A stretch of 64,000 bases of DNA from Hyalangium ruber (GTDB lineage: Bacteria > Myxococcota > Myxococcia > Myxococcales > Myxococcaceae). This document shows positions 43,411-52,755 of the stretch, one piece after another. Location of the stretch: assembly GCF_034259325.1 (NCBI RefSeq), contig NZ_JAXIVS010000001.1, positions 682,001-746,000 of the forward strand. The letters run 5' to 3'. Below the pieces are notes generated by a model. That model worked only from the letters and a program-made list of their open reading frames with translations. It was not told the origin of the DNA and searched no databases. The position numbers were made by a program, and so were the translations under genes. The first letter of the stretch is position 1. Every line of letters starts with the position of its first letter.

Positions 43411-45645
43411 ATGGCAAGCGACCGTGCGCGGACTGTTTCTGCTGCTCGCCGTGGTCCCCTTGCCAGCCTGGCTGTCGCGGTGCTGCTGTCACTCGTCATC
43501 GCCCTGCCGCTGGCTGCTGGCGCGCAACCCAAGGCCGCCAGCCTGCAGTGGAGATCCTATGTCGGCGGCCTAGGAACCGATCGCCTCACCGCCGTTGCGC
43601 AGGCCAGCAACGGCGACATCCTGGTCGTTGGGACCACCACCTCGCAGAGCCTCAACGAGCCTCCGGCCGCGGGAACCATTCCGGCCGAGGACTATTTCAT
43701 CGCGCGCTTCACCTCCACGGGCTCGCGCGTCTGGGTACACGTGTATGGCGGCAACAGCACCTTCGACAAGGTCAACGCCATCGTCGTCACGCCCACCAAC
43801 GACATCTACATCGTGGGTTCGACCCAGACGTCGAACATGACGAACGCGGGGCCCGTGTACGGAGGCTCGCTGGGTGGAGAGGAAGGCTTCCTCGCCAAGA
43901 TCGCGTACGCGGACGGGTTCCCCGAGTGGTTCATGTACCTCTATGGAAGCTCCACCGAGGTGGCTACCGGCGTCGCCGTCACGAGCGACGCCGTCTATGT
44001 CACCGGACACACGAACTCCTCCAACTTCCTCGGCTATTCGATTGCTCAGCGGGCGGGTGATGCCTTCGTGCTCAAGGTGGACCCCTCCGATCCCGACACG
44101 TTCCCATGGTCCCCCCTCCCCTTCCGGATCATCGGCGGCACAGGGCTGGACCAGGCCTCCGACATCGCGGTGGACGCGAACAAGCTCCTCGTGGTGGGAA
44201 CCACTCGCTCCAGTCTCATCTCCACCACGCCCGTCCCCCTGATCCCGTTCCACGGCGACGCCGATGCGTTCGTGGCGAAGCTGGATCAATCCTCTGGCGC
44301 CATGGACTGGGTGACCTACGTGGGTGGCACGATGCTCGACGAGGGCAACGCGATTGCCGTGCAACCCGTGTCTCACCAGATCGGCATCGCGGGCACCACG
44401 ACCTCGACCGATTTGGGTGGGCCGGCCGCTCCTGGGGGAAGGAACGCCTTCGCCGCGTGGCTGTCCACCGATGGGATCCAATCCCGCCCCCGGGTGCTGG
44501 GGGGGAACTTCGACGATGAGGCGGTGAGCGTTGCCTTCGATGCCCAAGGCAATACCTACCTCGGTGGGACGACGGCCTCGATGGATCTTCCCGTGACGAG
44601 CAGCAGCGCGTTGGACGCCATCATGGAAGGCGGGGCTGGTTTGCGTGAGGGCTTCGTGGCGGCGCTCCCCGCCGCCGGAGGAGAGGGATGGGTCTCCTTC
44701 TTCGGCGGCGATCTCCCGGACAGTGTCACGTCCGTCCATCTCAACGCCTCTCGGCTCTTGTTGACTCTACAGACCTCCTCGAGCGCGGGGCTCCCATCGC
44801 CCGCCGCGTCCGCGTATGACCCGACCCTCAGCACCGCGCCGGATGGATACCTAGCGGTCTTGAATCTGACGGACATCACTCCGCCCATCGCGGGCAACGT
44901 GAACGACCGTCCGGCGCCCGATATCACCAACGCGGACATCGACACGCAGGACAGCGCCGACATGCTCTCCGCGAACTGGAACTCGTTCACGCATCCCGCG
45001 GGGATCGGCAAGTACGAGTGGGCCATTGGGACGCTCTCGTCCCCAGAGCTGATACAGCCCTTCACCTCGGTCGGCACCTCGACCTCCGCCTACTCAGGTG
45101 GGTTGAGCCTTCAAGGCGGTACCCGGTACTACGTCACCGTCCGGGCGCAGAGCCCGTATGGGATCACCGTTACGAGTCGCTCGGATGGGGTGCTGATCAC
45201 CGCACCGAGTGGCGGCACGGATGGCGGCACGGATGGCGGCACCGACGGCGGCACGGATGGTGGCATCGACGCCGGCACCGACGGTGGCATCGACGCAGGT
45301 ACCGACGGCGGCACGGATGGTGGCATTGACGCCGGTACCGACGGTGGCATCGACGCCGGCACCGGTACTCCTGACGCCGGCACTGGCACTCCTGATGCCG
45401 GTACCCCTGACGCCGGCACCGAGACTCCTGACGCTGGGACTGGCACTCCTGACGCTGGGACTGGCACCCCTGACGCCGGCAGTGGCACTACCGACGGCGG
45501 CCCGGGCGTCATCGACGGCGGCATGGACACGAGAGAGCCCCGGTCTCCTGTGGGCTGGGGCTGTTCCTCCGCGGGAGGGGCGGCTGTACCGCTCCTGCTC
45601 TACTTGCTGCTCCTGGCACGCAGGTCCCGCGCTTCGTCCCAGTGA
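43411..45645 (+). CDS. Surface beta-propeller protein with Thr/Asp repeat stalk and MYXO-CTERM tail
   Basis: 744 residues. After a signal peptide (VLLSLVIALPLAAGA) come SBBP-like beta-propeller repeats of about 50-60 residues (YVGGLGTDRLTAVAQASNGDILVVGTT; YVGGTMLDEGNAIAVQ), to about residue 480. An Fn3-like domain follows (TPPIAGNVNDRPAPDI to TVRAQSPYGITVTSRSDG). Next is a low-complexity stalk of GGTDGG/GGIDAGT/GTPDAGT units, encoded by the tandem DNA repeat. The end GWGCSSAGGAAVPLLLYLLLLARRSR has the Cys, helix and Arg cluster of a MYXO-CTERM sorting tag. It should be displayed on the outer surface. Role unknown. Confidence 0.88.
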   Translation: MASDRARTVSAARRGPLASLAVAVLLSLVIALPLAAGAQPKAASLQWRSYVGGLGTDRLTAVAQASNGDILVVGTTTSQSLNEPPAAGTIPAEDYFIARFTSTGSRVWVHVYGGNSTFDKVNAIVVTPTNDIYIVGSTQTSNMTNAGPVYGGSLGGEEGFLAKIAYADGFPEWFMYLYGSSTEVATGVAVTSDAVYVTGHTNSSNFLGYSIAQRAGDAFVLKVDPSDPDTFPWSPLPFRIIGGTGLDQASDIAVDANKLLVVGTTRSSLISTTPVPLIPFHGDADAFVAKLDQSSGAMDWVTYVGGTMLDEGNAIAVQPVSHQIGIAGTTTSTDLGGPAAPGGRNAFAAWLSTDGIQSRPRVLGGNFDDEAVSVAFDAQGNTYLGGTTASMDLPVTSSSALDAIMEGGAGLREGFVAALPAAGGEGWVSFFGGDLPDSVTSVHLNASRLLLTLQTSSSAGLPSPAASAYDPTLSTAPDGYLAVLNLTDITPPIAGNVNDRPAPDITNADIDTQDSADMLSANWNSFTHPAGIGKYEWAIGTLSSPELIQPFTSVGTSTSAYSGGLSLQGGTRYYVTVRAQSPYGITVTSRSDGVLITAPSGGTDGGTDGGTDGGTDGGIDAGTDGGIDAGTDGGTDGGIDAGTDGGIDAGTGTPDAGTGTPDAGTPDAGTETPDAGTGTPDAGTGTPDAGSGTTDGGPGVIDGGMDTREPRSPVGWGCSSAGGAAVPLLLYLLLLARRSRASSQ
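45213..45500 (+). repeat. Coding tandem repeat (Gly/Asp/Thr stalk)
   Basis: The DNA repeats in 12- and 18-base steps, for example GGCACGGATGGC followed by GGTGGCATCGACGCC. It encodes the GTDGG, GIDAGT and GTPDAGT units of the surface protein stalk. Repeat number is likely to vary between strains by slippage. It is not a CRISPR: the units are coding, in frame and lack spacers. Confidence 0.85.
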
Positions 45646-45670
45646 GCGCGGGCTGACTCGAACGCCCTTC

Positions 45671-48600
45671 TCACCCCTTGTGTCTCTCGAGCGGAAGCTC
45701 CAGCGTGGCCACGGCGCCCTTGCCAGGGCCCTCGCTCTCCAGCGTGAGCTTCCCGCCGAGCAGCTGTGCCGCCAGCGCGCTGGAGTGCAGGCCAAAGCCG
45801 TGGCCGTTCTCGCGCGTGGTGAAGCCGTGCGTGAAGAGTTGCTCCCGCGTCTCCGGGGCGATCCCCACCCCATTGTCCTCCACCTGGATCCGCACCCACT
45901 TCCCGTCCACTACCATTCGCACGCCCAGGTGCCGCTCCCCCTCGGGAATGGGGTCCAACGCATACTTCGCGTTGCTGATGAGGTTGATCAGGATCTGCAG
46001 CACCTTGTGCTTGTCCACCTTCAACCGGGATACGGCTGCCAGCTCGTGGCGGACCGTCACCCCGTGACGCTGGAGACTCGCCAGCTGGATGCGCAGCGCG
46101 TCCTGGACGAGCTGGGTGAGATCACACTCCTCCTCCAGCAGGGAGCTCTTGGCGTGCGTCTGCTGCACCTGGACGATGGCGCGGATGTGCTCGATGTGTC
46201 GGCCCATCGCCTCCAGGTCTTCCCCGAGGCGCGACTGCTCGCCCAGCAGCTCATCGGACAGCGCCGCCAGGTAGTCCGGCAGGTTCGCGCCACGGCCCCC
46301 CCTACCCAGGAAGCTCCCCAGCTCCTCCCGATGCTCCTGGATCAGCGTCGTCGCCTGCTTCAGCCGGCCGACGCGGGAGGAGGCCACCGCTTGCTGCATC
46401 ATCTCCAGGTTGATGACGGCGCTGGTGAGCACATTGCCCACGTTGTGCAGCACGTTGGAGGCCACCTCCGCCATGCCCACCTCGCGCGCCGTATCCACCA
46501 GCCGGGCCTGGGCCTGCTTGAGCTCCCGCGTACGCTCCTCCACGCGCTGCTCGAGCGCGTCGTTGGCCTGGCGCAGCTCCGCCTTGGCGCGCTGCACGTC
46601 CGCGAACAGCCTCGCGTTCTCGATGGAGATGGCGGCCTGCGAGGCGATGTGTCGCAGCAACATCAGGCGCGAGGGGCTGAAGGCATTGGTGGCCAGGTTG
46701 TTCTCCAGGTACAGCGCTCCCGAGAACTGCTCCTGGCGCAGCAGGGGCAGGCAGAGCACCGAGCGCGCCCCGCCGCCCGACAAGTGCTCGTCGGACGAGA
46801 AGGGATGAGGCTTGGAGACATCACCGATGAGCACATGCTCGCGCGTGCGCTGGACATAGGCGAGCAGTGACCACGGCAGCTCGTGGGGCGCGTCCGCGTC
46901 CGGCTGGACCGCCACGCCGCCTGTCGAGTTCCCCGAGGTGGCCACCACCTGCAGCGTGTTCCCGCTCGGCAGCAGCAAGGCCCCCCGCTGAGCCCCTGCG
47001 TTCTCGATGGCCGCCTGCAGCAGCGTCTTGACCAGCTGCTCCAGGACGATCTCGCTGGAGATGGCCTGCTGGGTCTTGACGATCGTGAGCGCGTCGATCC
47101 GCATCGAGTCCGTGCTGCTGGTGTCCTGGCTCGTCTTCGGCTCCGCGGGCGCCAGCTGCGGCCACCGCGTCTCCAGGTACTCGACCTTGCCAGTGGCGCC
47201 CCACTGTTGGTACGCCGCCCAGGCCTCTCGCGCGAAGGCATGGGCGACGATGGGGGCCTGCCGCGTGCGCCAGAAGTTCGCCGCCAGCTCGCTGGCCAGT
47301 CCCACATAGTGAGTCGCGCCACTTTCGCGCGCCGCGCCGATGGCCTCCTCATACGCGCGCGTTGCCTCCTCCGAGCGCCCCATCACCCGGGCCAGCTCCG
47401 CTGACACCATCCGCTCGGGCGCACGGAAGTTGGCGGGGCAGACCTCCGCCCACTCCGCCAGCTGCCGCTGGTGCCCCTGAATGGAGGCCAGGGACTGCTC
47501 CCGCTCCCGCGCCGAAGCCCCCTCGATGCACGCGGCCAGCGCCAGGGCGCGATAGAGGTGGAGTTCCCTCGCCAGGAGGTTGCCATGGATGGACCAGAGC
47601 AGCCCGGCCGCCTTGTCCGCTAGCTCGAGCACCTCCTGATAGGCGCCGCACATGAAGCGCGACTGGAGCTTGGTGATCCAGTACATGCATCGCGTGGAGC
47701 TCATGCGACGCTTCGTCAGCACTGCCTCGAATTCCTGCTCATCGAAGCCATCGCCGCTGAGCGTTTCGAACGAGAGCGATCGTCCGCGGAGCTGCTGCAC
47801 ATAGCGCTGGCTGCACAGGCCCATGTCCAGCGCATCCTGGATCCCGATCTTGCGCAGGAATTCGATGTAGCGAACCGTGTCCTGGTACACCTCGTCCAGG
47901 TTGTGCCCCATGGCGAGGCGGTTCATGAGGATCGTCGCGGAATCAAAGCTGGCGGTGGTGAAGTCTCCCGTCTGGAGCCCGTGATGGAAGGCACCGAGCC
48001 CCAGTTCCTGCGAGGCGGGGAGCGGCTGGGTCCAGCTGCAGGCGACCTGCAGGGTCATCAGCGTTATCGCCCGATAGGGGGCCAGCCCGTAGCGATCGAC
48101 GAGCGCAAGCGCGAGCCTGCCCCAGGCCTCTCCCTCCCGGTATCGCTTGAAGAAGGAGCCCGTGATGACCGCGAGCCAGGCCAGTCCCCGCACGGACGCT
48201 GGCGTGAAGCCGTGACGAAGGTAGAGGGCGGCCATCCGGCACAGGACGACGACGAGCAGGCGGTCGTCGGAAACATAGGCCGAGCTGAAGAGCGAGGAGA
48301 GCGCCTCCACCTGCAGCTTCACGTCCGGGTCGGTCATGGGCGGCAGGTCGATGAGGCTCGCGATGGAGCGCTCTCCCAGCAACCTCCCCACCTCCTCATG
48401 AGCGGCGACCACCTCCTCCTGGGTGAGGTGCGCGGGCATCGGCGCGCCCAGCAGCGCCAGGCACTCCAGCATGCACGCGGTAGCCGCCGGGATCTCGCCC
48501 ACGTTGACGCATAGACGGCTCTTCACGCAGTAGACGGCCGTGGTCTCCGCGCGGGTCCGCGTCCGGGAGAGGAGCTCCTCCAGCAGGGACCGTGCCTGGG

Positions 48601-50974
48601 GAAATCCACCGTTCAGCATCTCGCAGCGCGCGCGCTCGAGTCGCACCTGGAAGGCCAGCTCATGGTCCGTCTCCCAGGGGTCTCCCGGGATGAGGGCGAA
48701 GGCCGCCATGAAGTAGGTGATCGCGGGACGGAGCGCCACCGCGGCCTCGGCCTTCATGCCGGCCTCGGCATTGAGCCGCGCGAGGTGGTGGCGCTCCGCG
48801 GGCTCGTCGATCAGCTCCACCCCCGCGTTGAGCTGGCTCACCACCTCGAAGATCACCTCGCGAATCTGCTCCTGGGTCAAACTCGCCAGCATCAACCGGC
48901 CGATGCGCAGGTGGATGGCCTGGCGCTCCGCCTCGGAGCTGATGGAGTGCGCCGCCTGCTGGATGCGGTCGTGCAGGAAGCGGTAGTGCTCCGGGCCCGC
49001 GCGCATCAACATGCCCTCCTGGAGCGCGGGCTCCAGTCCCTGCTCCACCTCTTCCCCGTGCTCCTGGCCGGAGAGCGCGCGCAGCATCTTCAGCGGGAAG
49101 GAGTTGCCCACGCACGCCGCCAGCCTCAGCAGGTGCTGCGTGTCGGCGGGGAGCTGGCGCAGCTTGCCCACCATGAAGTCGACGACATTGTCCGAGTAGC
49201 TCTTGGCCCGCACCTTCTCGACATCCCACTGCCACCCGCTCCCGGGTGCGCGCACCAGCAACCCGTCCTGATTCAGGGTTCCCAGGAACTGGAGGAGAAA
49301 GAAGGGGTTGCCCCCCGTCTTCTCATGGACCAGCGCCGCGAGGGGGGCCACCACCTCCGCGGTCGCCCCTGGGAGCGTATCCGTCACGAGCTGCTCGCTC
49401 TGCTGGAGGCTCAAAGGCTCCAGCTTGAGCTCGGTCATCCGCGCACCGGACTGGCGGATGCGATCCAGCACGGGCACCAACGGATGAGAGTGGCTCACCT
49501 CGTTGTCCCGGTAGGCGCCGAGCCACAGCACCGGGGGCGGATTCGCCTGGGAGAGCAGTTGCTGGATGAGCTGGAGGCTGCCCAGATCCGCCCACTGCAG
49601 ATCATCCAGGAACACCACGAGCGGGTGCGCGGGGGTGGCGAACACCTGGAGGAACTGGCGGACCACCCGCTGGAAGCGGTGCTGCGCCTCGTGGGGCGCC
49701 ACGGGCTGGAGCGCGGGCTGGCGGCCCACCACCACCTCGAGCTGAGGGACCATCTCCACCAGGGCCTGCCCCTGGCCTTCCCAGGCCTGGGTCAGCCGCT
49801 CACGCCACTTCGCCAGCTCCTCCTCGCTGCCCGCCAGCAGTTGCTGCACCAGCCCGCGCAGCACCTGCGCCAGGGTGGAGAAGGGGATGTTTCGCTGGAA
49901 CTGATCGAACTTGCCGGAGAGGAAGAAGCCGCGCTGCCCCACCACCGGCTTGTGCAGCTCGTTCACCACCGAGGACTTGCCAATGCCCGAGTAGCCGCTC
50001 ACCAGGAAGAGCTCCGGCTTCCCCTCCTGGCTCACGCGCTTGAAACCCTCGAGCAGGGCGGCGACCTGGGGCTCGCGTCCGTAGAGTCGCTGGGGGAGCT
50101 GGAAGCGGCTGGGTGTGTCGTGCTCGCCAGGGGCGAACTCCTCCAACGCGGGCTCGCCCGGCTTCTCCATGAAGCGCTCGAGGTCCGCCTTCAGCCCCTC
50201 CGCGCTCTGGTAGCGCTCCTCCGCCACCTTGGCGAGCAGCTTCAGCACCACGGCGGACAAGGCCGGCGGCACCTGGGGGTTGAGCTCGTGCGGCGGCACC
50301 GGGGCCTGGGCCATGTGCGCATGGAACCACTCGAGCGCGTCCCGGCCCTGGAAGGGCCGCTTGCCCGTGAGCAGCTCGTACAGCGTGACCCCCAGTGAAT
50401 AGAAGTCGGTCCGGTAGTCCACCGCCCGGTTCATCCGCCCCGTCTGCTCCGGGGACATGTACGCCAGCGTGCCCTCGATCAGGTGGGCAGGCGCCGCCTC
50501 CAGGTGCTCGAGCTTCTGGAGCGTGGCGAGGCCGAAGTCGATGAGGCGGGCCTCCCCGGAAGGCTCGAGGATGATGTTGGAGGGCTTGATGTCCTTGTGG
50601 ATGACGTTGCGGCTGTGAATTTCCGCCAGCGTCGTGGCCAGGGAGTGAGCCACGACGAGGAAGCGCGAGAGCGCCAGGGGCTGGCCCACGCACTCGGAGA
50701 GGGACTCGCCCTGCACCTTCTCCAGCAAGAGCACGGGCCGCTCGAGGATCCGCTCGTAGGCGTAGGGCCTGGCGACGCCTCGCACGTCCCCCAGCCGCTG
50801 GAGGATCCTGAACTCCCGCTGGTAGCGCTCACGCTCGGAAGGCCCTGGAGCGGGCGCCATGGGGGTCTTGAGGATGACCGGCAGTTCGTCGGCTTCACGC
50901 ACCGCCTGAAAGAGCACGTTCGCGCCTGTTCCCCGAATCGTGCCAAGGACCTTGTAGCCAGGAATGTTCAGCAT
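45671..50974 (-). CDS. Hybrid Ser/Thr kinase, AAA ATPase, GAF and histidine kinase
   Basis: 1767 residues from ATG 50974; the in-frame extension to 51139 has no domain. Order: Ser/Thr kinase (residues 1-265, HKDIKPSNIIL and LIDFGLATL), a large predicted-ATPase region (300-850) with a P-loop VSGYSGIGKSSVVNEL, a TPR-like helical part, a GAF domain near 1400-1550 (GALLLPSGNTLQVVATSG), and a histidine kinase end. The phospho-His box is VLHNVGNVLTS, followed by LINLISNAKYAL (N box) and DNGVGIAPE and GHGFGLHSS (G boxes). This is the known multi-sensor hybrid family abundant in myxobacteria and cyanobacteria. It has no membrane helix. Inputs are unknown. Confidence 0.92.
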   Translation of the reverse strand: MLNIPGYKVLGTIRGTGANVLFQAVREADELPVILKTPMAPAPGPSERERYQREFRILQRLGDVRGVARPYAYERILERPVLLLEKVQGESLSECVGQPLALSRFLVVAHSLATTLAEIHSRNVIHKDIKPSNIILEPSGEARLIDFGLATLQKLEHLEAAPAHLIEGTLAYMSPEQTGRMNRAVDYRTDFYSLGVTLYELLTGKRPFQGRDALEWFHAHMAQAPVPPHELNPQVPPALSAVVLKLLAKVAEERYQSAEGLKADLERFMEKPGEPALEEFAPGEHDTPSRFQLPQRLYGREPQVAALLEGFKRVSQEGKPELFLVSGYSGIGKSSVVNELHKPVVGQRGFFLSGKFDQFQRNIPFSTLAQVLRGLVQQLLAGSEEELAKWRERLTQAWEGQGQALVEMVPQLEVVVGRQPALQPVAPHEAQHRFQRVVRQFLQVFATPAHPLVVFLDDLQWADLGSLQLIQQLLSQANPPPVLWLGAYRDNEVSHSHPLVPVLDRIRQSGARMTELKLEPLSLQQSEQLVTDTLPGATAEVVAPLAALVHEKTGGNPFFLLQFLGTLNQDGLLVRAPGSGWQWDVEKVRAKSYSDNVVDFMVGKLRQLPADTQHLLRLAACVGNSFPLKMLRALSGQEHGEEVEQGLEPALQEGMLMRAGPEHYRFLHDRIQQAAHSISSEAERQAIHLRIGRLMLASLTQEQIREVIFEVVSQLNAGVELIDEPAERHHLARLNAEAGMKAEAAVALRPAITYFMAAFALIPGDPWETDHELAFQVRLERARCEMLNGGFPQARSLLEELLSRTRTRAETTAVYCVKSRLCVNVGEIPAATACMLECLALLGAPMPAHLTQEEVVAAHEEVGRLLGERSIASLIDLPPMTDPDVKLQVEALSSLFSSAYVSDDRLLVVVLCRMAALYLRHGFTPASVRGLAWLAVITGSFFKRYREGEAWGRLALALVDRYGLAPYRAITLMTLQVACSWTQPLPASQELGLGAFHHGLQTGDFTTASFDSATILMNRLAMGHNLDEVYQDTVRYIEFLRKIGIQDALDMGLCSQRYVQQLRGRSLSFETLSGDGFDEQEFEAVLTKRRMSSTRCMYWITKLQSRFMCGAYQEVLELADKAAGLLWSIHGNLLARELHLYRALALAACIEGASAREREQSLASIQGHQRQLAEWAEVCPANFRAPERMVSAELARVMGRSEEATRAYEEAIGAARESGATHYVGLASELAANFWRTRQAPIVAHAFAREAWAAYQQWGATGKVEYLETRWPQLAPAEPKTSQDTSSTDSMRIDALTIVKTQQAISSEIVLEQLVKTLLQAAIENAGAQRGALLLPSGNTLQVVATSGNSTGGVAVQPDADAPHELPWSLLAYVQRTREHVLIGDVSKPHPFSSDEHLSGGGARSVLCLPLLRQEQFSGALYLENNLATNAFSPSRLMLLRHIASQAAISIENARLFADVQRAKAELRQANDALEQRVEERTRELKQAQARLVDTAREVGMAEVASNVLHNVGNVLTSAVINLEMMQQAVASSRVGRLKQATTLIQEHREELGSFLGRGGRGANLPDYLAALSDELLGEQSRLGEDLEAMGRHIEHIRAIVQVQQTHAKSSLLEEECDLTQLVQDALRIQLASLQRHGVTVRHELAAVSRLKVDKHKVLQILINLISNAKYALDPIPEGERHLGVRMVVDGKWVRIQVEDNGVGIAPETREQLFTHGFTTRENGHGFGLHSSALAAQLLGGKLTLESEGPGKGAVATLELPLERHKG

Positions 50975-51369
50975 GGTTGAGCGCGCATTGAGAACACGGG
51001 CTGTATCAACCGTGTTCGTCCCCTCGAAGCCTATACCGCTCCGCGACGTACTCCCTTGCCTGAACTGCCTGCTGCGGTGGTAAACCCGCTGCCTCTCGGA
51101 GACGGAGGAGGCAAGCAGGCCGCCGCCTTTCGAGGTCATGGCCTGGGCCAGCCCCCCACGAACCCCACTGCGCGTCCTGCGCTCGTGAGGCCCCTACCTC
51201 GCGCAAGGGGTCCAGCGGCTGACACGTCACCGGCGTGTCAGGGGTGTGTCAGCGCGCTCGAGCATCCGGCATGTCCCGCTTCCAGCGCCTCCTGGCGTGC
51301 TCGTTGCACTACCCGGCGGAGGGGCGTTCCCCACTTCAAGAGCCCCATGTCCTCTACCGGAGTCACCCG
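50975..51369. other. Intergenic region with a 21-base inverted repeat
   Basis: No gene is supported between the hybrid kinase and the astacin protease. TGACACG (51220-51226) and CGTGTCA (51234-51240) form perfect 7-base arms around a 7-base spacer, and a third copy-like TGTGTCA follows at 51245-51251. This could be a regulator's operator for the protease gene. The reading frames crossing the region lack family features and carry poor ribosome sites. Confidence 0.45.
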
Positions 51370-52278
51370 ATGACACGAGTCCGATTGTTTCATCCCCTCG
51401 CCTTGGCTCTGCTGCTCGCCGCTCCTGCCATGGTGGTCCATGCCAAGGAGTCCATGGGCAAGGGCATGCCCCCTCCCCCAGAGTTCTTGCCCGAGTCAAA
51501 GCCGTTGGCGCCCTGGCAATCATTGATGGGGGATGAGAAGCCCACGACCCTCATGGCCATCCGCGCCGGGGCGTCCAAGCCGTCCCCGATGGTCGTCGTG
51601 AAGCGGGGAGACCTGGCCATCACCGAGGGAGACATCGTCGTTGGCTGGTACAGCCAGCTCATGAGTGACTTCTCCCAGGAGAATGCCATTCGGAACCCGA
51701 ACCAGAAGTGGCCCAAGATCAATGGGAAGGTCGTTGTTCCCTACCAGGTCCACAGCAGTCTCCCGTCAGCACAAAGGGCAGCCCTCAATGCCGCGATTGC
51801 TGAATACAACGCGAAGACCTGTGTCCGCTTCGTCCCCAAGACGACCGAAGCCAACTTCGTCACCGTCATCCTCGGGAACGGGTGCTACTCTTATATCGGC
51901 TCCATCCAGCAAGGCGCTCAGGAACTCAGTCTGGGACAGGGTTGTGAGTTCAAGGGGACAGCCGTCCATGAACTCATGCATGCCCTTGGCTTCGATCATG
52001 AGCAGAGTCGGCCGGATCGCGATCAGTACCTCACCGTGAACTACCAGAACGTGGTCAGGGGAATGGAGAGCCAGTTCGACGTCTGCCAGGACTGCACGAC
52101 GCAGAATATTCCTTATGAGTATTCATCCATCATGCACTACGGCGCCCAGGCATTCACGAACAATGGCCGAGACACCATGGTGCCCAAACAGCGAGGGGCA
52201 CAGCTCGCCGAGCCCTACGACAAGCCGGGCCTCACGACTCTGGACGTCAAGAAGATCCACAAGCTGTACGGCTGCTAG
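51370..52278 (+). CDS. Secreted astacin-family (M12A) metalloprotease
   Basis: 302 residues from ATG 51370 with a signal peptide (LALALLLAAPAMVVHA). The catalytic domain (residues about 110-302) has the astacin signature HELMHALGFDHEQSRPDRD, giving three His ligands and the catalytic Glu, and the Met-turn SSIMHYG with its zinc-side Tyr. The pro-region has the usual short form. The enzyme would cut proteins outside the cell, fitting the predatory, protein-degrading life of myxobacteria. The Cys pairs (CVRF, CYSY, CQDC) suit a secreted fold. Confidence 0.93.
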   Translation: MTRVRLFHPLALALLLAAPAMVVHAKESMGKGMPPPPEFLPESKPLAPWQSLMGDEKPTTLMAIRAGASKPSPMVVVKRGDLAITEGDIVVGWYSQLMSDFSQENAIRNPNQKWPKINGKVVVPYQVHSSLPSAQRAALNAAIAEYNAKTCVRFVPKTTEANFVTVILGNGCYSYIGSIQQGAQELSLGQGCEFKGTAVHELMHALGFDHEQSRPDRDQYLTVNYQNVVRGMESQFDVCQDCTTQNIPYEYSSIMHYGAQAFTNNGRDTMVPKQRGAQLAEPYDKPGLTTLDVKKIHKLYGC

Positions 52279-52314
52279 CCTGGGCAAGGAGCCCTGCCAC
52301 CGTTGCCGCAGGAC

Positions 52315-52641
52315 TCAAAGCGGCTCGGGTCGGATGTAGGGCAGTTCTCCGCGCCGGAAGCGGGCGATGGTCTGTTCGATGAGCTGCCAGGCCGTAGCGT
52401 CATCCATACGGCTGGCTTCCGGCGAGGTGCCCCAATCCTCCTCGACGAGCCAGCCCGGGTGCTCGGGCCCAACCACCGGCATCACCTCGGGGGAGATGGA
52501 CGTGTCCTCCACGATCTCCATGCTCCAGGCGGCCCACTTGGCACGAAAGTACCAGGCGTGGCCATCGACTCGACCGTCACCTTGAACAGGGTGGTTTCCG
52601 TAGACCGAGCCGCTCCAGCCGGCCCCTTGTCGCTCGCTCAT
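52315..52641 (-). CDS. Small orphan protein next to a kinase-tail remnant
   Basis: 108 residues from ATG 52641. It is rich in Trp, Gly, Pro and Glu (HAWYFRAKWAAWSMEIVEDT; WGTSPEASRMDDATAW) and has no signal or membrane segment. No family is recognised. The frame runs without a stop into the 52642-52705 DNA that matches the end of the 59118 kinase, so it may have arisen, or been captured, by fusion of that remnant. A short immunity-like protein is possible but unsupported. Confidence 0.5.
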   Translation of the reverse strand: MSERQGAGWSGSVYGNHPVQGDGRVDGHAWYFRAKWAAWSMEIVEDTSISPEVMPVVGPEHPGWLVEEDWGTSPEASRMDDATAWQLIEQTIARFRRGELPYIRPEPL

Positions 52642-52705
52642 CTGGTTTCCCCAACAGCCTCCGTTGACCGCTCCCTTGCGCTTCTCGCACGGAGGCCGCT
52701 TCTGC
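52641..52705 (-). repeat. Remnant of a Ser/Thr kinase C-terminal tail (copy of 59221-59286)
   Basis: This 65-base stretch matches 59221-59286 with four substitutions and one missing base in a G-run. The protein read is RPPCEKRKGAVNGGCWG, the counterpart of RPPCDKRKVAINGGCWG in the 59118 kinase tail. The missing G moves the frame exactly where homology ends, at the ATG of the small gene. It looks like a decayed leftover of a kinase gene or a recombination scar. Confidence 0.75.
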
Positions 52706-52755
52706 GGTAGCGCTCCCGACGGGCGCGGCCGGGGAGTGATACAAAGCCGACCCGT

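Noticed and set aside
45213-45500. A possible CRISPR array
   Set aside because: Units are 12-18 bases, contiguous, in frame and coding; there are no unique spacers and no cas genes.
48662-50398. A 578-residue open frame opposite the hybrid kinase
   Set aside because: No family motif, and the hybrid kinase's catalytic motifs lie on the other strand in the same interval.
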